A stretch of 64,000 bases of DNA, from positions 1-64,000 of the forward strand of contig JAMWFC010000081.1 in NCBI GenBank assembly GCA_027475525.1, in the 5' to 3' direction. Position 1 is the first letter of the stretch; each line of letters starts with the position of its first letter. The notes beneath the pieces are model-generated. The model was not told the DNA's origin, made no database searches, and saw nothing but the letters and a program-made list of their open reading frames with translations. Below are positions 44,005 through 56,302 of the stretch, one piece after another. Source of the DNA: Macrolepiota albuminosa (Eukaryota > Basidiomycota > Agaricomycetes > Agaricales > Agaricaceae). The translations under genes were made by a program, and so were the position numbers.

Positions 44005-44745
44005 ATGCACACTCCTCTGCTGCCTGCTGAATTGCTCGAAAAGATTATCTCAGAAGCATGGACATCCTCCTTGTCCAATGATGACCGAATCCACCTCATG
44101 ACCTCTTTCCTGCTGGTAGACTCTACCTGGAAGGCACTCTTTACCCGCATCTCTCTCCGCGACGTACATATCCCCTGCTCATCCTACCTTTCAAAGTACA
44201 TGGCAGCCTTGGCTGGCTATCCTCTACAACAAGACGGTCAATCACGGCCTCATATAACATGTCAATCCATCACTGTCAAAATACCTTCGACCATTGCCAA
44301 CGGCGGCACTCGCAAGGAAGATGACGAGTACCAGGAGAATACTATGGGAGAGACCCTATCGAACCTCCTTTATTATCTCGATGGGATCATGGATGTCCCA
44401 AACCTCCGCACTCTGCGCATCGAGTACGAAAACATGGGTTTCGACGATATCTTTGATTGTTGGCGACTGGCTTGTTTCCCGGAGCAGGTGACGAACCTTG
44501 AGATTTCCTTCGACAGCAACACGCTATCACTAGGCAATGCTCTACGGGTAACGCATCAAAGGCAAGATCGCCCGCCATTAGAGAAAACAGAGGGTGAAGC
44601 CTATTCCTTATGCCACGTAAAGAAACTTTTTATCTATGGAGCAAGTGATGCATTCGTCGCAGACATGCTTGGATGTTGCCCAAACGCGGAGTGTGTTTCA
44701 GTATGGCATACAGCGAATCATTCATCCTGCCTATCGCAGGCCTAG
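44005..44745 (+). CDS. F-box-like domain protein
   Basis: Single exon, 246 aa. The N-terminus LLPAELLEKIISEAW and FLLVDSTWKALFTRISLRDVHI matches the F-box-like start common in large agaricomycete families. The remainder is LRR-like in places (VPNLRTLRIEYENMGF, VTNLEISF, VKKLFIYGASDAFVADML). F-box proteins recruit substrates to SCF ubiquitin ligases through Skp1; the substrate here is unknown. The protein ends soon after the block CPNAECVSVWHT, somewhat early compared with relatives I recall, so C-terminal truncation is possible. Confidence 0.75.
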   Translation: MHTPLLPAELLEKIISEAWTSSLSNDDRIHLMTSFLLVDSTWKALFTRISLRDVHIPCSSYLSKYMAALAGYPLQQDGQSRPHITCQSITVKIPSTIANGGTRKEDDEYQENTMGETLSNLLYYLDGIMDVPNLRTLRIEYENMGFDDIFDCWRLACFPEQVTNLEISFDSNTLSLGNALRVTHQRQDRPPLEKTEGEAYSLCHVKKLFIYGASDAFVADMLGCCPNAECVSVWHTANHSSCLSQA

Positions 44746-45712
44746 AAATTTCACCACTATTCAGACACACTACTTGATATACTAATCAAACCACAGTAAT
44801 TCACCATCAATTGTTATTTACACTATGTTACAATGTTACAATTCTGCTATCTACCTCCGTGTTTCTTATCTCCCAAGATAGATTCGTATTTTATCTACAC
44901 TGAATCACAAATTTGCAGCTTCGTCAGTGTTGAGGATGAGAGTGATGAAGAAACGAATGATTTCCACAAGCTTATCAATCTCGATGTCTAGCAGAATTAA
45001 TATATCATACTAGGGGATAGAAGTAAAGAATAGGCACGCTCGTTCACAGCGTGTACGCCACCGCTCAATCTGTTTGTTTCCGTTCCAGAATTATGGTGGT
45101 TGTAACGGAAGATATGTTTCATCAAATTCCAGTAATGACGAGTATCTGTGCCGGAAAAACAATTAATCGTCCAAGTTGTGGATGATAAAACTCACCAGTA
45201 TTCCCGGAAGGCATACCAGCTGCGGTTCCTGGGCGCAGCTCAACCTCGGCCGCGCCTACCCACCGGAGCTGTGCCCTCTCGAGCCAAAGATTTGAAAAAT
45301 AAAAGGCGAGATATTGTATTATTAAACGGAGAATTCAAGGAATAATAAAACATCTTTTTTTCTTCTTTTAAGGTAGTACAAGAAGATGTCAGAATCGCAA
45401 TCATTGAGACATAGAACCATGTCCGGGTAAATACTCGATCCAGGAAGTGGTTTCGGAACTGGGTCCCCTGGTCAGAGCCAAAATAAAAGGGGATCCTGAG
45501 GAGGTAGTAAAAGCTATACACTCGATTGAGTGCAGATTGAGCAATCGGCCTGACCTGTGCGGCAGAGTCAAATACGAATCCAGATCCCGTAGTTGTGAAG
45601 AGTCAAATTTCGCTGGTTTCATTGGAATGAGGGCGCTCAAAGGCACCAGTAGAAGGAGCCACCTTTCTCCAAGCAAGAACATGTCTCATGTGACGACAAG
45701 AGGATAAGCGGG
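44746..45712. other. Intergenic, no recognised gene
   Basis: Short ORFs on both strands (for example 45447-45707 plus, 45401-45682 minus) lack any family signature. A small imperfect palindromic T/A-rich region lies near 45340-45370. Nothing further can be supported. Confidence 0.4.
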
Positions 45713-47140
45713 AGCCACTTCATACACTTGCTTGTCATGCAATACAACACACCGGCCAACCTGAAGCAGCTTCCAAGGAGGGACAGAACAAGGTCAACGT
45801 CACTGTCAGATCAGAAGAGGAAGAATACCTTATCGTAGTCAAGGCCGACACAGAAAGAAATAAATAAAAGCGTCAAAAGCGAAGATGACTTGCTCAGTTT
45901 GACCGAAATACGAAGAACAGGTATATTCCCAGCGTGACAGGCTGTAACACCAGCATTTCTTGACGTTCTATGTGGCATAAAGAGACGTTAAGTTAGAAAA
46001 TACATGTGGGGATATCGCACCAGAAGTGGAAAGGTCAGATAGTGCACAAATAGACTTCTGATCTATACAAACCTTGAAAAAAGTAGTATGGAAGCAGAAG
46101 TCGAAGTCCGAACACCTCTTCAATTGGTAGGTTTGATAGGTTCAACATGCGCAGACATGATCTTGACCCACACAAGTCACTCCTCACCAATCATTAGTCC
46201 TATTCATCTATTAAAGTTCGCCTTTCTGTGAGAGGAAAGCTCTACTCACAGAGCATCAATGAGATAAGAATGTAGTTGGCCTTGGCAACAAGGGTTTTAC
46301 CCGACCAACTTTGAAGCCAATAATTGGCCAAATCTTCAGATCTAAAACGGAGGGATGTTTTTTATAGACCACTATCGACACTGTGAAATACATGGCACTT
46401 CGTCAGTAGAGGATGTCAAAGCAGCGTAATCATCACATTGATCTGGAAAGATGGACGTGGATGGCTGGTGGTGAAGTCCTAACATCTCTTCATCTGGAAC
46501 GATCGACATGGGCAGACATGATTATAACCCAGGCGGTCTGGAAGTACTGTACAACAGCTTACGATTGGCACACTTGCGTTGTGACTGCCTCGAGACCCCG
46601 CTACATCACACGAGTTATGAACGTCACGTAAAACAAATTCTTGATCTAATCCCAAGGCAGCTTGGGCATGTGAGTCTTGCATCATTGTATAGAAAAATTG
46701 CGTTTAGCTGAAAAAAGGATTACTTGACAGGAGGCAGCTTGGGCATGTGAGTCTTGCATCATTGTATAGAAAAATTGCGTTTAGCTGAAAAAAGGATTAC
46801 TTGACAGGTGATGACGGAAACCGTAGCACGAGTCACTCCTTCTTAAGCGCTAGTCCTTTTCACCTATTAACGTACTTTTCTGTGAAAGGAAACTCCACTC
46901 ACAAAATATCAATAAGATAGGAATGTAGTTGGCCTTGGCAGCAACGGCCTTGTTTAGTTCAACAGGGTTAGAATACCTCAAGTAATCTGACAAGTTTTGC
47001 AGACCAGTGCAGTGAGCAAAATTTGTGTCGTTATGTTTTACCGACCAATTTTGAAGAAGACCCACATTGCGCAGTATTTGAAGGAGAAAGAACGAATAAT
47101 CGGCCAAATCTTGAAGATTCAGAACTGAAACGGAGGAATA
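45713..47140. repeat. Dispersed repeat, copy 2 (long form), upstream of the centrin gene
   Basis: Shares its start, several blocks and its exact right end (GAAACGGAGGAATA at 47140) with 6798-7503. It contains two segments missing from copy 1. It also has an internal diverged duplication: 46170-46372 resembles 46825-47140, each holding GAATGTAGTTGGCCTTGGCA. It ends 249 bp before the centrin start codon, so it forms much of that gene's upstream region. Confidence 0.75.
46655..46808. repeat. Perfect 77-bp tandem duplication (unit 46655-46731 / 46732-46808)
   Basis: Unit starts AGGCAGCTTGGGCATGTGAG. Exactly 77 bp, identical and adjacent. The related repeat at 6798-7503 has only one copy of this segment. 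One of four such duplications in the window. Confidence 0.95.
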
Positions 47141-47389
47141 TATTTTTGTTAAGCATACAAAGACACCCAACCGCTTCTGCCATAGAGTACGATTTTCACT
47201 AACAACCAGCAAGACTGAAGACATCTGCCTCACACAGACGCTTGTTCTATAAAACATCGATTTTTCAACGTCATTAAGTAGAAAAGGAAAAAAAGGACAA
47301 GATTTGTGCAAGTTTGCTCTTCATCAACAACCGCCACGTGCCTTGTTCAGCACTTCTCTCGTTCTCACTCTTCGTCCCTGTTTAACGTG

Positions 47390-48060
47390 ATGTACGGTTC
47401 ATCGGCTGCGCAAAAGGCAAAAAGACGGACGTATACGCGCCCAGAACTCTCAGAAGAACAGAAGCAGGAGATAAAGGAAGCGTTTGAACTCTTTGACACG
47501 GACAAGGACGGATGCGTCGACTACCATGAATTGAAGGTCGCGATGCGTGCGCTAGGATTTGACTTGAAGAAAGCGGAGGTGTTGAAGCTGCTGCGAGATC
47601 ATGATAAAACCAATCGTGGCCTCATGGACTTTGAGGACTTTGCGAAAATCAGTACGTTTTTCTATTTTTTTCTTCTTTTTCTTTTCTCTTGCGAATTCTA
47701 CGCGTGTTTCTTTACTCGTGTTCTTCGTTCGCGGATTTGACGCGTTTTCTTACCTTTTGCTGTTAGTGAGCGAACGAATACTTGCACGAGATCCCATGGA
47801 AGAGATTCGACGCGCGTTTCATTTGTTTGATGATGACAACACGGGCAAAATCAGTCTTCGGAACCTCAGAAGGGTAGCGAAAGAAATTGGAGACCGGTTA
47901 GAGGATGACGAGCTGTACGATTTTCATCGAATATCAATACCCTCACTTGCTAACGCCTGTCATGGATCTTAGTCAGGCGATGATAGATGAATTTGATCTC
48001 GACCAAGACGGCGAAATCAACGAACAAGAGTTCTTCGCGATAATGACTGACGATGCCTGA
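47390..48060 (+). CDS. CDC31: Centrin (caltractin), EF-hand calcium-binding protein of the spindle pole body
   Basis: Model: join(47390..47651,47767..47914,47973..48060), 498 nt, 165 aa, GT-AG introns of 115 and 58 bp. The start [13 protein letters not shown] gives a basic N-terminal tail of normal centrin length. EF-hand 1 is [15 protein letters not shown]-hand 2 is degenerate ([15 protein letters not shown]). EF-hand 3 is [13 protein letters not shown] and EF-hand 4 [13 protein letters not shown]. The linker [21 protein letters not shown] is the usual centrin signature. Centrin is needed for spindle pole body duplication and, in other complexes, for mRNA export and nucleotide excision repair. 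The upstream region is occupied by the dispersed repeat ending at 47140. Confidence 0.93.
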
Positions 48061-51000
48061 ACTCTATTCCCTTCCCATACTCTCTCTTAACTACTATTAT
48101 CTGCCGTCACTATCTCGTTACCATCAAGTTACCCCCGCATCACTATTTATCTCTTGTGTCACTGCTCTACCTGTGGTAGGGTAGCATCGTTGTGTATGCT
48201 ATTTCTGCTCTCATGCTCAGAAATTTTCTTACTCTAGTTGATAGAAATCTACCTACTATAGCTGTACAATTAGTTCAGCTTGTAACTATATGGCCTCCAA
48301 TGAAGTTCATGCCGTCGATGCGCTTCCATACCAATGAGTGAAGGGATAACGCTTAGAAGCATTGATTAGCGATGGGCTTTGAATGGTCTCATGCACGACA
48401 ACATTGCTTCAATCCATCTTTTCTTGTCCCTTGACTGTTTCATGAATTTGGAAGACGTTGTCAAAAAAGCAAGGGGTCGTTCTCCAGGTCTCGGATGTGT
48501 CTTGAAGAGAAAGGATAGGTCCTTTCGAAGTTGCCGTCAGCTCTAGAGAATCTTATCCGATCGAGGACGTCGTACGTCCAACGACACCGCTAGTCATACA
48601 TCACTACTGCGTCCATTTCATTCTGTCTATGAAGTAGGCCTCAGGATTTTCCCAAGGTCCTTGTCGTATGAAGACCTTCATCAGCTGTGGATTACAACTC
48701 ATCAAGCGGCATCCGGCCACCATTTCGCACGCGTTCATGTGAACAGATGGCGATAAGCGATAGCGATTAGAGATATTTTCAGTAAGTACTAAGTATGTAT
48801 GCGAACAAGATCTTCTTCGTCGCAGCCAGGCACCGGACGTGGATTCTGGACCGGACGATCTGTCTTATTCGATCCCATCAAACGAATCTCTTCGCTGTCC
48901 TCGCGCTTTGTCCCCCCACGTATAGATTATTGTTATATGCGGATATTGTTTTATAATATAGCATTGTCAACCTTGTTCACATTTTCTCACTATCACATCT
49001 ACAAAAAGTGTGTTTCATTGGAACAAGAGATCAGGAACCCATGTTGAAGTAAAGGGGATTTCTGAGAAAGAAGGGGATCGAGAGTCGAGACTCAGTCGAT
49101 GTGGGTCTTGTGCAAATCGGCTGAACGGCACAAAAAAAATTGACCTCGCGCCTTGGCTGGGGCCAGCGGAGAGAAAGCAAAGGAGCTTTGATCCGGCTCG
49201 GGATGGTCAAGTTTGGCAGCGTCCTCCGACGGCAGAACTTTTTTGATATTGAATTTCTGATAACTTGACTTGATGTAAAGAAAGAAAGAGAAAAATGCCC
49301 CTGTGTTGTGGAGCCTCCGGCGTATTTTAATTTTATTCGATTCGACAATTCGAAGACTTTTTCTTTTCCGGTGTTTCAATAAACGCGCTAAGAAAAGGAT
49401 GCAGCAACAAGTACATATGTACATACATAACAACAATGCCCCAGACCCAGACCGTCGCCTAAACGATCAACCCCCCCCCCGGGGTTTTGTTACCCCGCAT
49501 TACGAGAATTCATGCAAAGGAGCTCCGTAGGGGTACGGGGATTTTACATACATACATACCATATGATCATCTATGAATCTATCTAATCTATCTATAATCA
49601 CATCACGGGGAACCCTTTTCCCATTGTCAACCACGCATGGCATTTTCCGTCAAAGGCTTTGATAGCCACCCACATCAATGTCCAAAAACAGAATACAAAC
49701 TCAGATTAGAATCCCATGTGTACCTCTTCACCAAAATAAAACTGATAAGTGATGTTACTATGAATAGTAAATAGAGAGAGAGAGCGAAAACCAACTGAGA
49801 AAAAGAAAGAAAGAAAGCTCAAGGGAAAGGGAAAGGGAAAGGGAGTTTTTATCATACATACATAGTACACCATGTACATATGGTACCACACCCACACATC
49901 AAAACGCAAAACGCAAAACGCAACAAAAAAACATAAATATAGATCAGAATCCCATGGGGTACCCACCGCTTCACACCACAAATACAAATATTAATAATAC
50001 TACATATACGCTTAATAATAGATAAAGTAGTAAAGATAAAGTAAAGAGAGAAGGAGAGCGGGGGGGGGGTTACATGTCACAATAAAAATACACTCTATCC
50101 AAAAAAAAAAAAACCAAATTTCCAAAAAGCGCACTGGCACTCAAAGGTGCCGGTGGTTGTGGTTGTGTTGTACGCATACGGGTACTTGAGGATTCACACA
50201 CACACACACGCAAAAATAAAACTCAAAGTTCATGTGCCGACGAGCTAAAGTCAAGCTTAAGTAGTATCACATTACATTACATCGCATCGCATCTTAAATC
50301 CCGTATTACACACACCCACACACAAATTTTTTTTCGACATAACCGGAGGGGGGGCAGGGAAGATATGTACATATGTACACATGGCATATGGCATATGGCA
50401 TATGGTGTACGTACATATGGATACGTGTGTGCGCGTGTGGGTAGGAGAACGATCAAAACGGACTCGGACAACCTCTAGTTACCCGAGAGAACGAAAACCA
50501 CAAAACGCAAAACCACAAAACGCAAAACAAACGAGCTCGAGCGTGGAATGACGTATACGCATGACGTACGTACGTAGTGATAGTGATAGTGATATGTAGT
50601 GCCATACTCTCTGTATCTGTATCTGTATCTGCATACGTGTACGTGTACGTGTATGTGTATGTGTGCTGTTGATACAAAATCATAGTTAACCCGCATCTAT
50701 AGAGGTCCGAAAAACCAAAAACAAAAACTGGAAAACCGGATATTGAAAACTCCACCGTGTATATATATATATTGAATCAACGAAAAAAAAGAAAAAAGAA
50801 AAAAAAAAAGAAAAAGGTAAGTAAAAAAAGAAAAAGAGAGAGAGAGAGCACGAAACGACATTGTGTCCAGGTATATCTGTATACGGATCTGCATCTGTAT
50901 GTATGTATGTATGTATAATAGGATAGAAAGATATGATATAATATGATATGACATGATACGATAACCAAACCGGCGAAAGCGTTTATTCTCATAATCGTTT

Positions 51001-51332
51001 ATGGGCAGTCCGTTCATGACATGACATGACATGACATGACATGGCAGCGAGGGGGTCAAAAGAGTCGTGGGTGTCATGGCTGGGGTGGGGTGGTGTGTTG
51101 TTCATTCATGAGTCATGAGTCATGAATATGGCATGGGCATGCACATACGGCAAAAAAAAGAAGAAAAAAAGCCAAGGTGGAAAAACCTCCCCTCCCCAAT
51201 GCGAAGAAGAAAAAGAGAAAGGCAAAGCACACATGATAAAAATCCATCCATCCATCCCATCCACTAGATCAAAAAAAAGGGGGGGTGTGCAAGCACGGGC
51301 ACAGAGAACCTGCTCTCCGCCTCCGCCTACGG
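48061..51332. other. Intergenic region, increasingly microsatellite-rich
   Basis: No gene supported. From about 49400 the DNA is full of simple repeats: a C-run near 49470, ACATACAT units (49540, 49855), GGGAAA units (49820), AAACGC units (49905, 50505), GTATCT units (50610), GTATGTAT (50895), and about five GACAT units near 51018. ORFs called here consist of repeat-coded low-complexity protein and are not genes. The region should include the 3' UTRs of centrin and of the C2H2 gene. Confidence 0.6.
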
Positions 51333-52850
51333 CTAAGCCTTGTGGCCGTCTTTGGGCGGGACATAATCCTTATGCACACGCATATGCTGGCCCAAATTAT
51401 CATGTCGACTAAAATCCTTTCCACACCCTGGATACGGACACCGATGCGCTTCAAACAAAAAAACCAATCAGCGGGCGAAGGACAACACAGAACACCTCGA
51501 CGAGGACTCACGTTTCTCATAAGTATGTATACTCCTAATATGTCGCTTGAGGTGTTCCCCGCGCGCAAAGAGCTTGCCACACCCATCGACGTCACACGTA
51601 TACGTGCGCATAGATTTCGCGGTGCCTACGCCGTTGTTGTTGTTGTTGGCTGCGCCGGTGCCAGGGCCCTTCTTCTTGCCCTTGTTGGGGGGGACGGCGG
51701 GGGACACGTCCATGTCGTCTTTAAAGTCCTCCATGGTGGGTACGCGGCGCCCGCGGGACTTTTTCGTGAGATTCGGGACTGGGATGGGGATAGGCAGGGA
51801 CGTCGTGGGACGTGCGCGGCGTCTCGCGGCTGTGCTGGTGCTGGTGCTCGTCGCCGACACGGACACGGGAGAATACGGCTCGGACGTAGACGGTGACACG
51901 GAAGTATGATTATGATTATGATATGCCCGGCGGGGACGAAGCGGCGGAGTGGTGCTGGACGAGAAGTGGTCGTGCTGGTCGAGGATGTAGTCGGCGGGGA
52001 GGACGTCGGTCGGGGACGCAGAGTACGACGGCGAGGACGGGTACGGGTTGTACCTCCCCGAGCGCAGGGTGCGGCTTGTCTGCAGCGGGTAGGAGGAGGA
52101 GGAGGGGCAGGAGAGGGCGGTGGAGGTGCGTCGGCGGCGTCGGGTGCGGCGGAGTGTGAACTCGGGGTCACGCGTGTCGTCTTCGTCGTCGTCGTCGTCG
52201 TCTTCGCTTTCGAGGTCGTCTTCGTCTTCGTCTTCAAAGTCGTCTTGGACGGGCTCTGGAGCGGGCGCGGGCGCGGGGACGGACTCGACCCAGGGATGGG
52301 AGTCGCCACGCTGGGGCGCAATGTCCGGGTGGTGATGGGACTCGAGATCGTCCTCGCCGTCAGCGTCCATGTCTGGATCGGCAGCCGGGGACGGGACCGG
52401 CTGCTCGGGGACAAGGTAGTGGACACGTGCGGCCCATTCGTCGTCTGGCTCGGTGTCGGGCTTGTCTGGGACGGCGCTGCTGACAAATTGGGGATCACAG
52501 TAGGACTGTTCTGTGATGGGGTACTCGTATGTCGGGTCGGCGGGGTATGCGAACGTGGGCTGGAACGAAGGCTGTGGGGGGGAGTAGAAGGGCGCGTCAA
52601 AGGAGTATGGCTGGGAATAGGCGGGGGAATAGTGGACGAGGTAGGGATGGTGGATGGGACGCTGGTCGGCAGGGATGGGGATGGGGATGGGCGAGTGGAT
52701 GATTGTGGGCGACTGCTGGCGCTGCTGGTGGAACGCAGGCGACGAGGGCGGGATGTAGAGGGGGAGGGACTTGTACTTTTTGTAGTAAAGCTGATCTGGG
52801 TAGACGGGGTCGGCCATGGGCAGAGCAGGGGGCCACTCGAGCCAGAGCAT
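51333..52850 (-). CDS. C2H2 zinc-finger transcription factor (long paralogue)
   Basis: Model: complement(join(51333..51448,51512..52850)), 1455 nt, 484 aa; a second in-frame ATG at 52817 (MADPVYPDQLYYKKY) could be the start. The N-terminal half is Pro/Tyr/Ser-rich, then very acidic (EDEDEDDLESEDDDDDDEDD), then basic. A conserved motif PIPVPNLTKKSRGRRVPT precedes two C2H2 fingers: YTCDVDGCGKLFARGEHLKR with H-X4-H, and RCPYPGCGKDFSRHDNLGQH with H-X3-H. The 63-bp intron falls between them, after EK. The layout recalls the agaricomycete C2H2 regulator linked to mushroom development; orthology is inference. A nuclear DNA-binding role is expected. The flanks are extremely microsatellite-rich. Confidence 0.88.
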
Positions 52851-55800
52851 GTCCCTTTATGCACAAGATTGTCAGATCCACTCACGGAAGCGATCGTCCT
52901 TGCAACTTTCTTCCAAAAACCTTAAGATCGATCCCAGATCCCACAACGACTCCCGCCACCCCGGACACCTCCCGTCCCCACCGCTCTCCCCGCTCTCCCC
53001 GCCACGTCCCCCGACTCCAGTCCTGCTCCATCCACCAGGGCCCCTCCTGCCTCTTCTGCCACACATACCCGGTCCGAATCTCAGATTCCTTTTCAGGGAC
53101 CAACAAAAACTAATTTCAATTCAATCCGATCCTACGCCCTTTGCAACGCCCCGCAATCTGCAATCCCCGTCCGTCCTCGTCCCCATCACCATCGCCCGAA
53201 TCGAATTCCGAATTCAGTCTCTTACGTGTCGTTCCTGAGTTGCCTGATCTTCCTCTTCACACTCCCTCCTTCCAACGTCGGATCCAGTTGCCCGGGGTAC
53301 CGGCTCTTCGCTTCTTCTTGCGCCTCGAGGCCCCACGAGAAAGTGAATAAAATGCCTGTCACCAACTTTGCTTTTCAACGAGAGACCTAGGGTAAGCAAG
53401 CTACGTGAAATTCGGAGCGCCCTTGTTCCTGTCCATGTCACGTCAAACCCTGCCTGCCATCATCATCTCTTGACAAAAAAAAATTCTCAAGGTCTCGACT
53501 CTCACGTTTTACGTCCTTGGCTTCTTCTACAGGTTTTAGTTTATTTCTGCAGCCTACTGCCGCGCGCATAATGATGCAACCCCCAAGGCTTCCCTTCGTT
53601 TTTTCATTTACGAAAATAAAATGAATGTTGCAACGCGATCGAGACCGAGACCGACCTTTTGAAAAAAAAAAAAACCTTACTTGATCAATCCATGTATTCA
53701 CGCAACCCTAACTCCATTCACTCTCGCGTCATACATACCTATGCCTATGTGTCAACCTCTGTCTGGTGCGAAGAAAACGCTGTTCGACGTTTCTGACCAA
53801 GATCACTCGCCAGCCACCTCCCACAGATCGGGTAGACACTTGCTTCATTCGCACATACTTATCCCATGTTGACAATCCGCCACCATCAAAATAATGTTCA
53901 TGACGTTGGGGTGTAAACTCACGCTTCCCGTTTTCTTTGCTTTCTTTCTTTCTTTCTTTCGTCCAGGTCTAGGCTTAGCGCTAGCCCGTCTATACCCGGT
54001 CAATCCCAGCGCCGCAGCAGGTGGCGTTAAACAAAACATCATTTCGTTTCTCATGATTCCGCAACACAACACAACACAATTGCAACATTCTTCGGTATCC
54101 CCATTCCATACCCATCTCCATCGCCCATCGCCCATCTGTATGTATCTCCCCATCACCCATCACCCGCGTGCCACTCAGCAAGTACGTACGTACGTACACC
54201 AATTACGAAGAACCGAACCCTCTCTCCATCCCAAATAACTCGATGGTGTCATTACTCAAATGTCTTATTCCATTCTTGGGGCTTCGCTTCGATGGTGTTC
54301 GTCGTCATCGTGGTTCTCCCTACCACCTGGCTCTTCCCTTGCCTTCACATTTGATTCCATTCCATGTGATCCCTTCACATACTATACTATCACATCATAT
54401 CCCATCCCAGCCCATCCCCAAACGACCAGATTGTCATTACTCATCGTCCAACGTCCAACGTCCTATTCCATTCTCAGCGCGGCGCGTTGTCAACGCTTCG
54501 ATACACGTCGTCGTCATCCGAGTCGTCATCGTCATCGTGTACTTCTCCCCACCCTCCTTCCCCTTCACCCAAACTCCCGCTTCCCTTCCCTTCGTTCGCC
54601 ATCCTCCCAAACACATCCGGCGTCGCGCCGCCGTCCGACGTCCGACGTCCGAGTCGAGTCCTGGTTCTTGTTCTTGTTCTTGTTCTTGTTCTTGTTCTTG
54701 TTCTTGTTCTTGTTCTTGTCTTCGTTTTGGTTTTCGTTCTTCTTCTTGTTGTTTACTCCGAGACCTGAGCTGATCTGATCCCATCCCATCTCGTTTGTTT
54801 GGGGCTAAGCGGTACTTAGTACCGTAAGCATCTGTATCGCTCTGTTGTGGGTAGTAGGCTTGCTCTAGCCTACGATACGATACGATACGTTCCATTACCC
54901 TTCCCCCGGCTCGGTCTAGACGATACTGATGCGAACGGACGAACGAACGAACGAACGAACGTTGGCTCCACCAGGCTGCGATCGCTTGGTCCGTATGGAG
55001 CATGGAGCATGGAGCATGACGCATGATATGCTATGATGCGTGCGCATGGAGTTATGCACAGAATGCTGTATAGAGCATAACCCATGCCTTGCCATGCCTA
55101 TAGCCGGTTTGGTGCGACCACAGACCACGGACCACGGAACACTCCTTTCTCCATTCTCCCGTACATATATGGGACATGAGATATGCACTTGTGCATAGCA
55201 GGTCAGGTCTGGTCAGGTTGGTTTTTTTCTTCTTCTGTTTTTGTTTTTGGTTTTGGTTTTGGTTTTGGTTTTTCTAGGCTTTCGAAGCTTGAGACGCAGA
55301 AGCATAGTAAGCCATGTCTAACGCTGCTTTGTCGTTTGTCGTTTGTTGCTATCGTCGTTGTGGTTGTGGTTGTGGTTGTCGCCGCCGCTGTCTGTCCGAG
55401 GAAAGCTAAAAAAAGTGAAAGGCTGCCTATCGCGTGTGGTGTGGTGTGGTGTGGTGTGGTGTGGTGTGTGCATTCGCCACACATGGGACCCCCCACCGAT
55501 ACGTCCTTCCTGCTTCCCTTTTGACTAAGAACACGAAACCAAGAGAACACGAGAACACGAGACCACGAGAAACGCCAGAACTCCAGAACTCCAGAATTGC
55601 TAAGCATATCGCGAGAACACGAGAACACGAGAACGCTAAGAACGCTAAGAACGCAAGAATATCCCAGTCAAGACGGCCCACTCGGACGTGCGATGCGATG
55701 ATGCACACACCCCCACCCACCTCGGAACGTTGAGTTTTTTTTTCTCGATTCCTGTATGGGGTTGTACATCCCGCGATGGGAGCGTTGATGCTTTTTTATG

Positions 55801-56054
55801 ATCCATTCCGGGAGGGAGGTATTTTTCTTTTGCGTCTTGTTGGAGATTGGTGTGTTGTGGGAGCTTGGAATGCGCGTCGGGTTTCTTTTTCTTTTCTTTT
55901 CTTCTCTATAGGGTTTGGATGTAATGATGTGGTTTTCTGCGATATAGCCGGCGGTCAACGCGAGTATCTGTTTCTTGTTCATCTCATTTCATCTAGCTCA
56001 AACCAACGGAAAATGGAAAAAAAAAGGAAACTCATTCCTACATGACCCAATCTC
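52851..56054. other. Long microsatellite-rich upstream region of the C2H2 gene
   Basis: No coding gene supported. Notable repeats: TTTC units (53940), ACGT units (54183), about ten TTCTTG units (54664-54720), GAAC units (54936-54962), TTTTGG units (55242-55270), GTGTG units (55436-55468) and AGAACACG units (55540-55630). It lies upstream of the C2H2 gene and may hold a long promoter or 5' UTR. Confidence 0.55.
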
Positions 56055-56302
56055 TCGCTGGAACATCACTTCTGGCAAACAGTTTTGTTTTCTTGATAGA
56101 TAAGCATGTTACACCATTTTTAATGTGCCAATTTCTGATGGAAGAAAACTTTAAACAATGGAAAGTGCCTTTTTTCTGTCGCTGGAACATAACTTCTGGC
56201 ACCCAATTCTGTTTTCTTCATAGCTAAACATGTTACACCATTTTCAATTTGTCGATTTCTGATGGAAGAAGTTTTTAAACAATGGAAAGTGCCTTTTTCT
56301 AT
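56055..56302. repeat. Diverged tandem duplication of about 124 bp
   Basis: Unit 1 (56055-56178) starts TCGCTGGAACATCACTTCTG; unit 2 (56179-56302) starts TCGCTGGAACATAACTTCTG. They differ at more than ten positions, so this is a genuine old duplication, unlike the exact 77-bp ones. Confidence 0.85.

Noticed and set aside
47390..47740. Centrin ORF read through the first intron
   Set aside because: The read-through adds a Phe-rich tail; GT-AG splicing restores the centrin linker and EF-hands 3 and 4.
50277..51077. Several minus-strand ORFs with Tyr/Thr or Phe/Ser runs
   Set aside because: Translations of simple repeats; no splice or family support.
51626..52885. Long minus-strand ORF of 419 aa overlapping the C2H2 gene in another frame
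   Set aside because: Ser/Pro/Thr low-complexity frame-shadow of the real exon.
51906..52925. Long plus-strand ORF (339 aa) opposite the C2H2 gene
   Set aside because: Val/Gly/Arg-rich shadow of a GC-rich coding exon; the minus strand has zinc fingers and a matching paralogue.
54487..54768. ORF with long Val-Leu repeat
   Set aside because: Coded by TTCTTG-type microsatellite; not a membrane protein.
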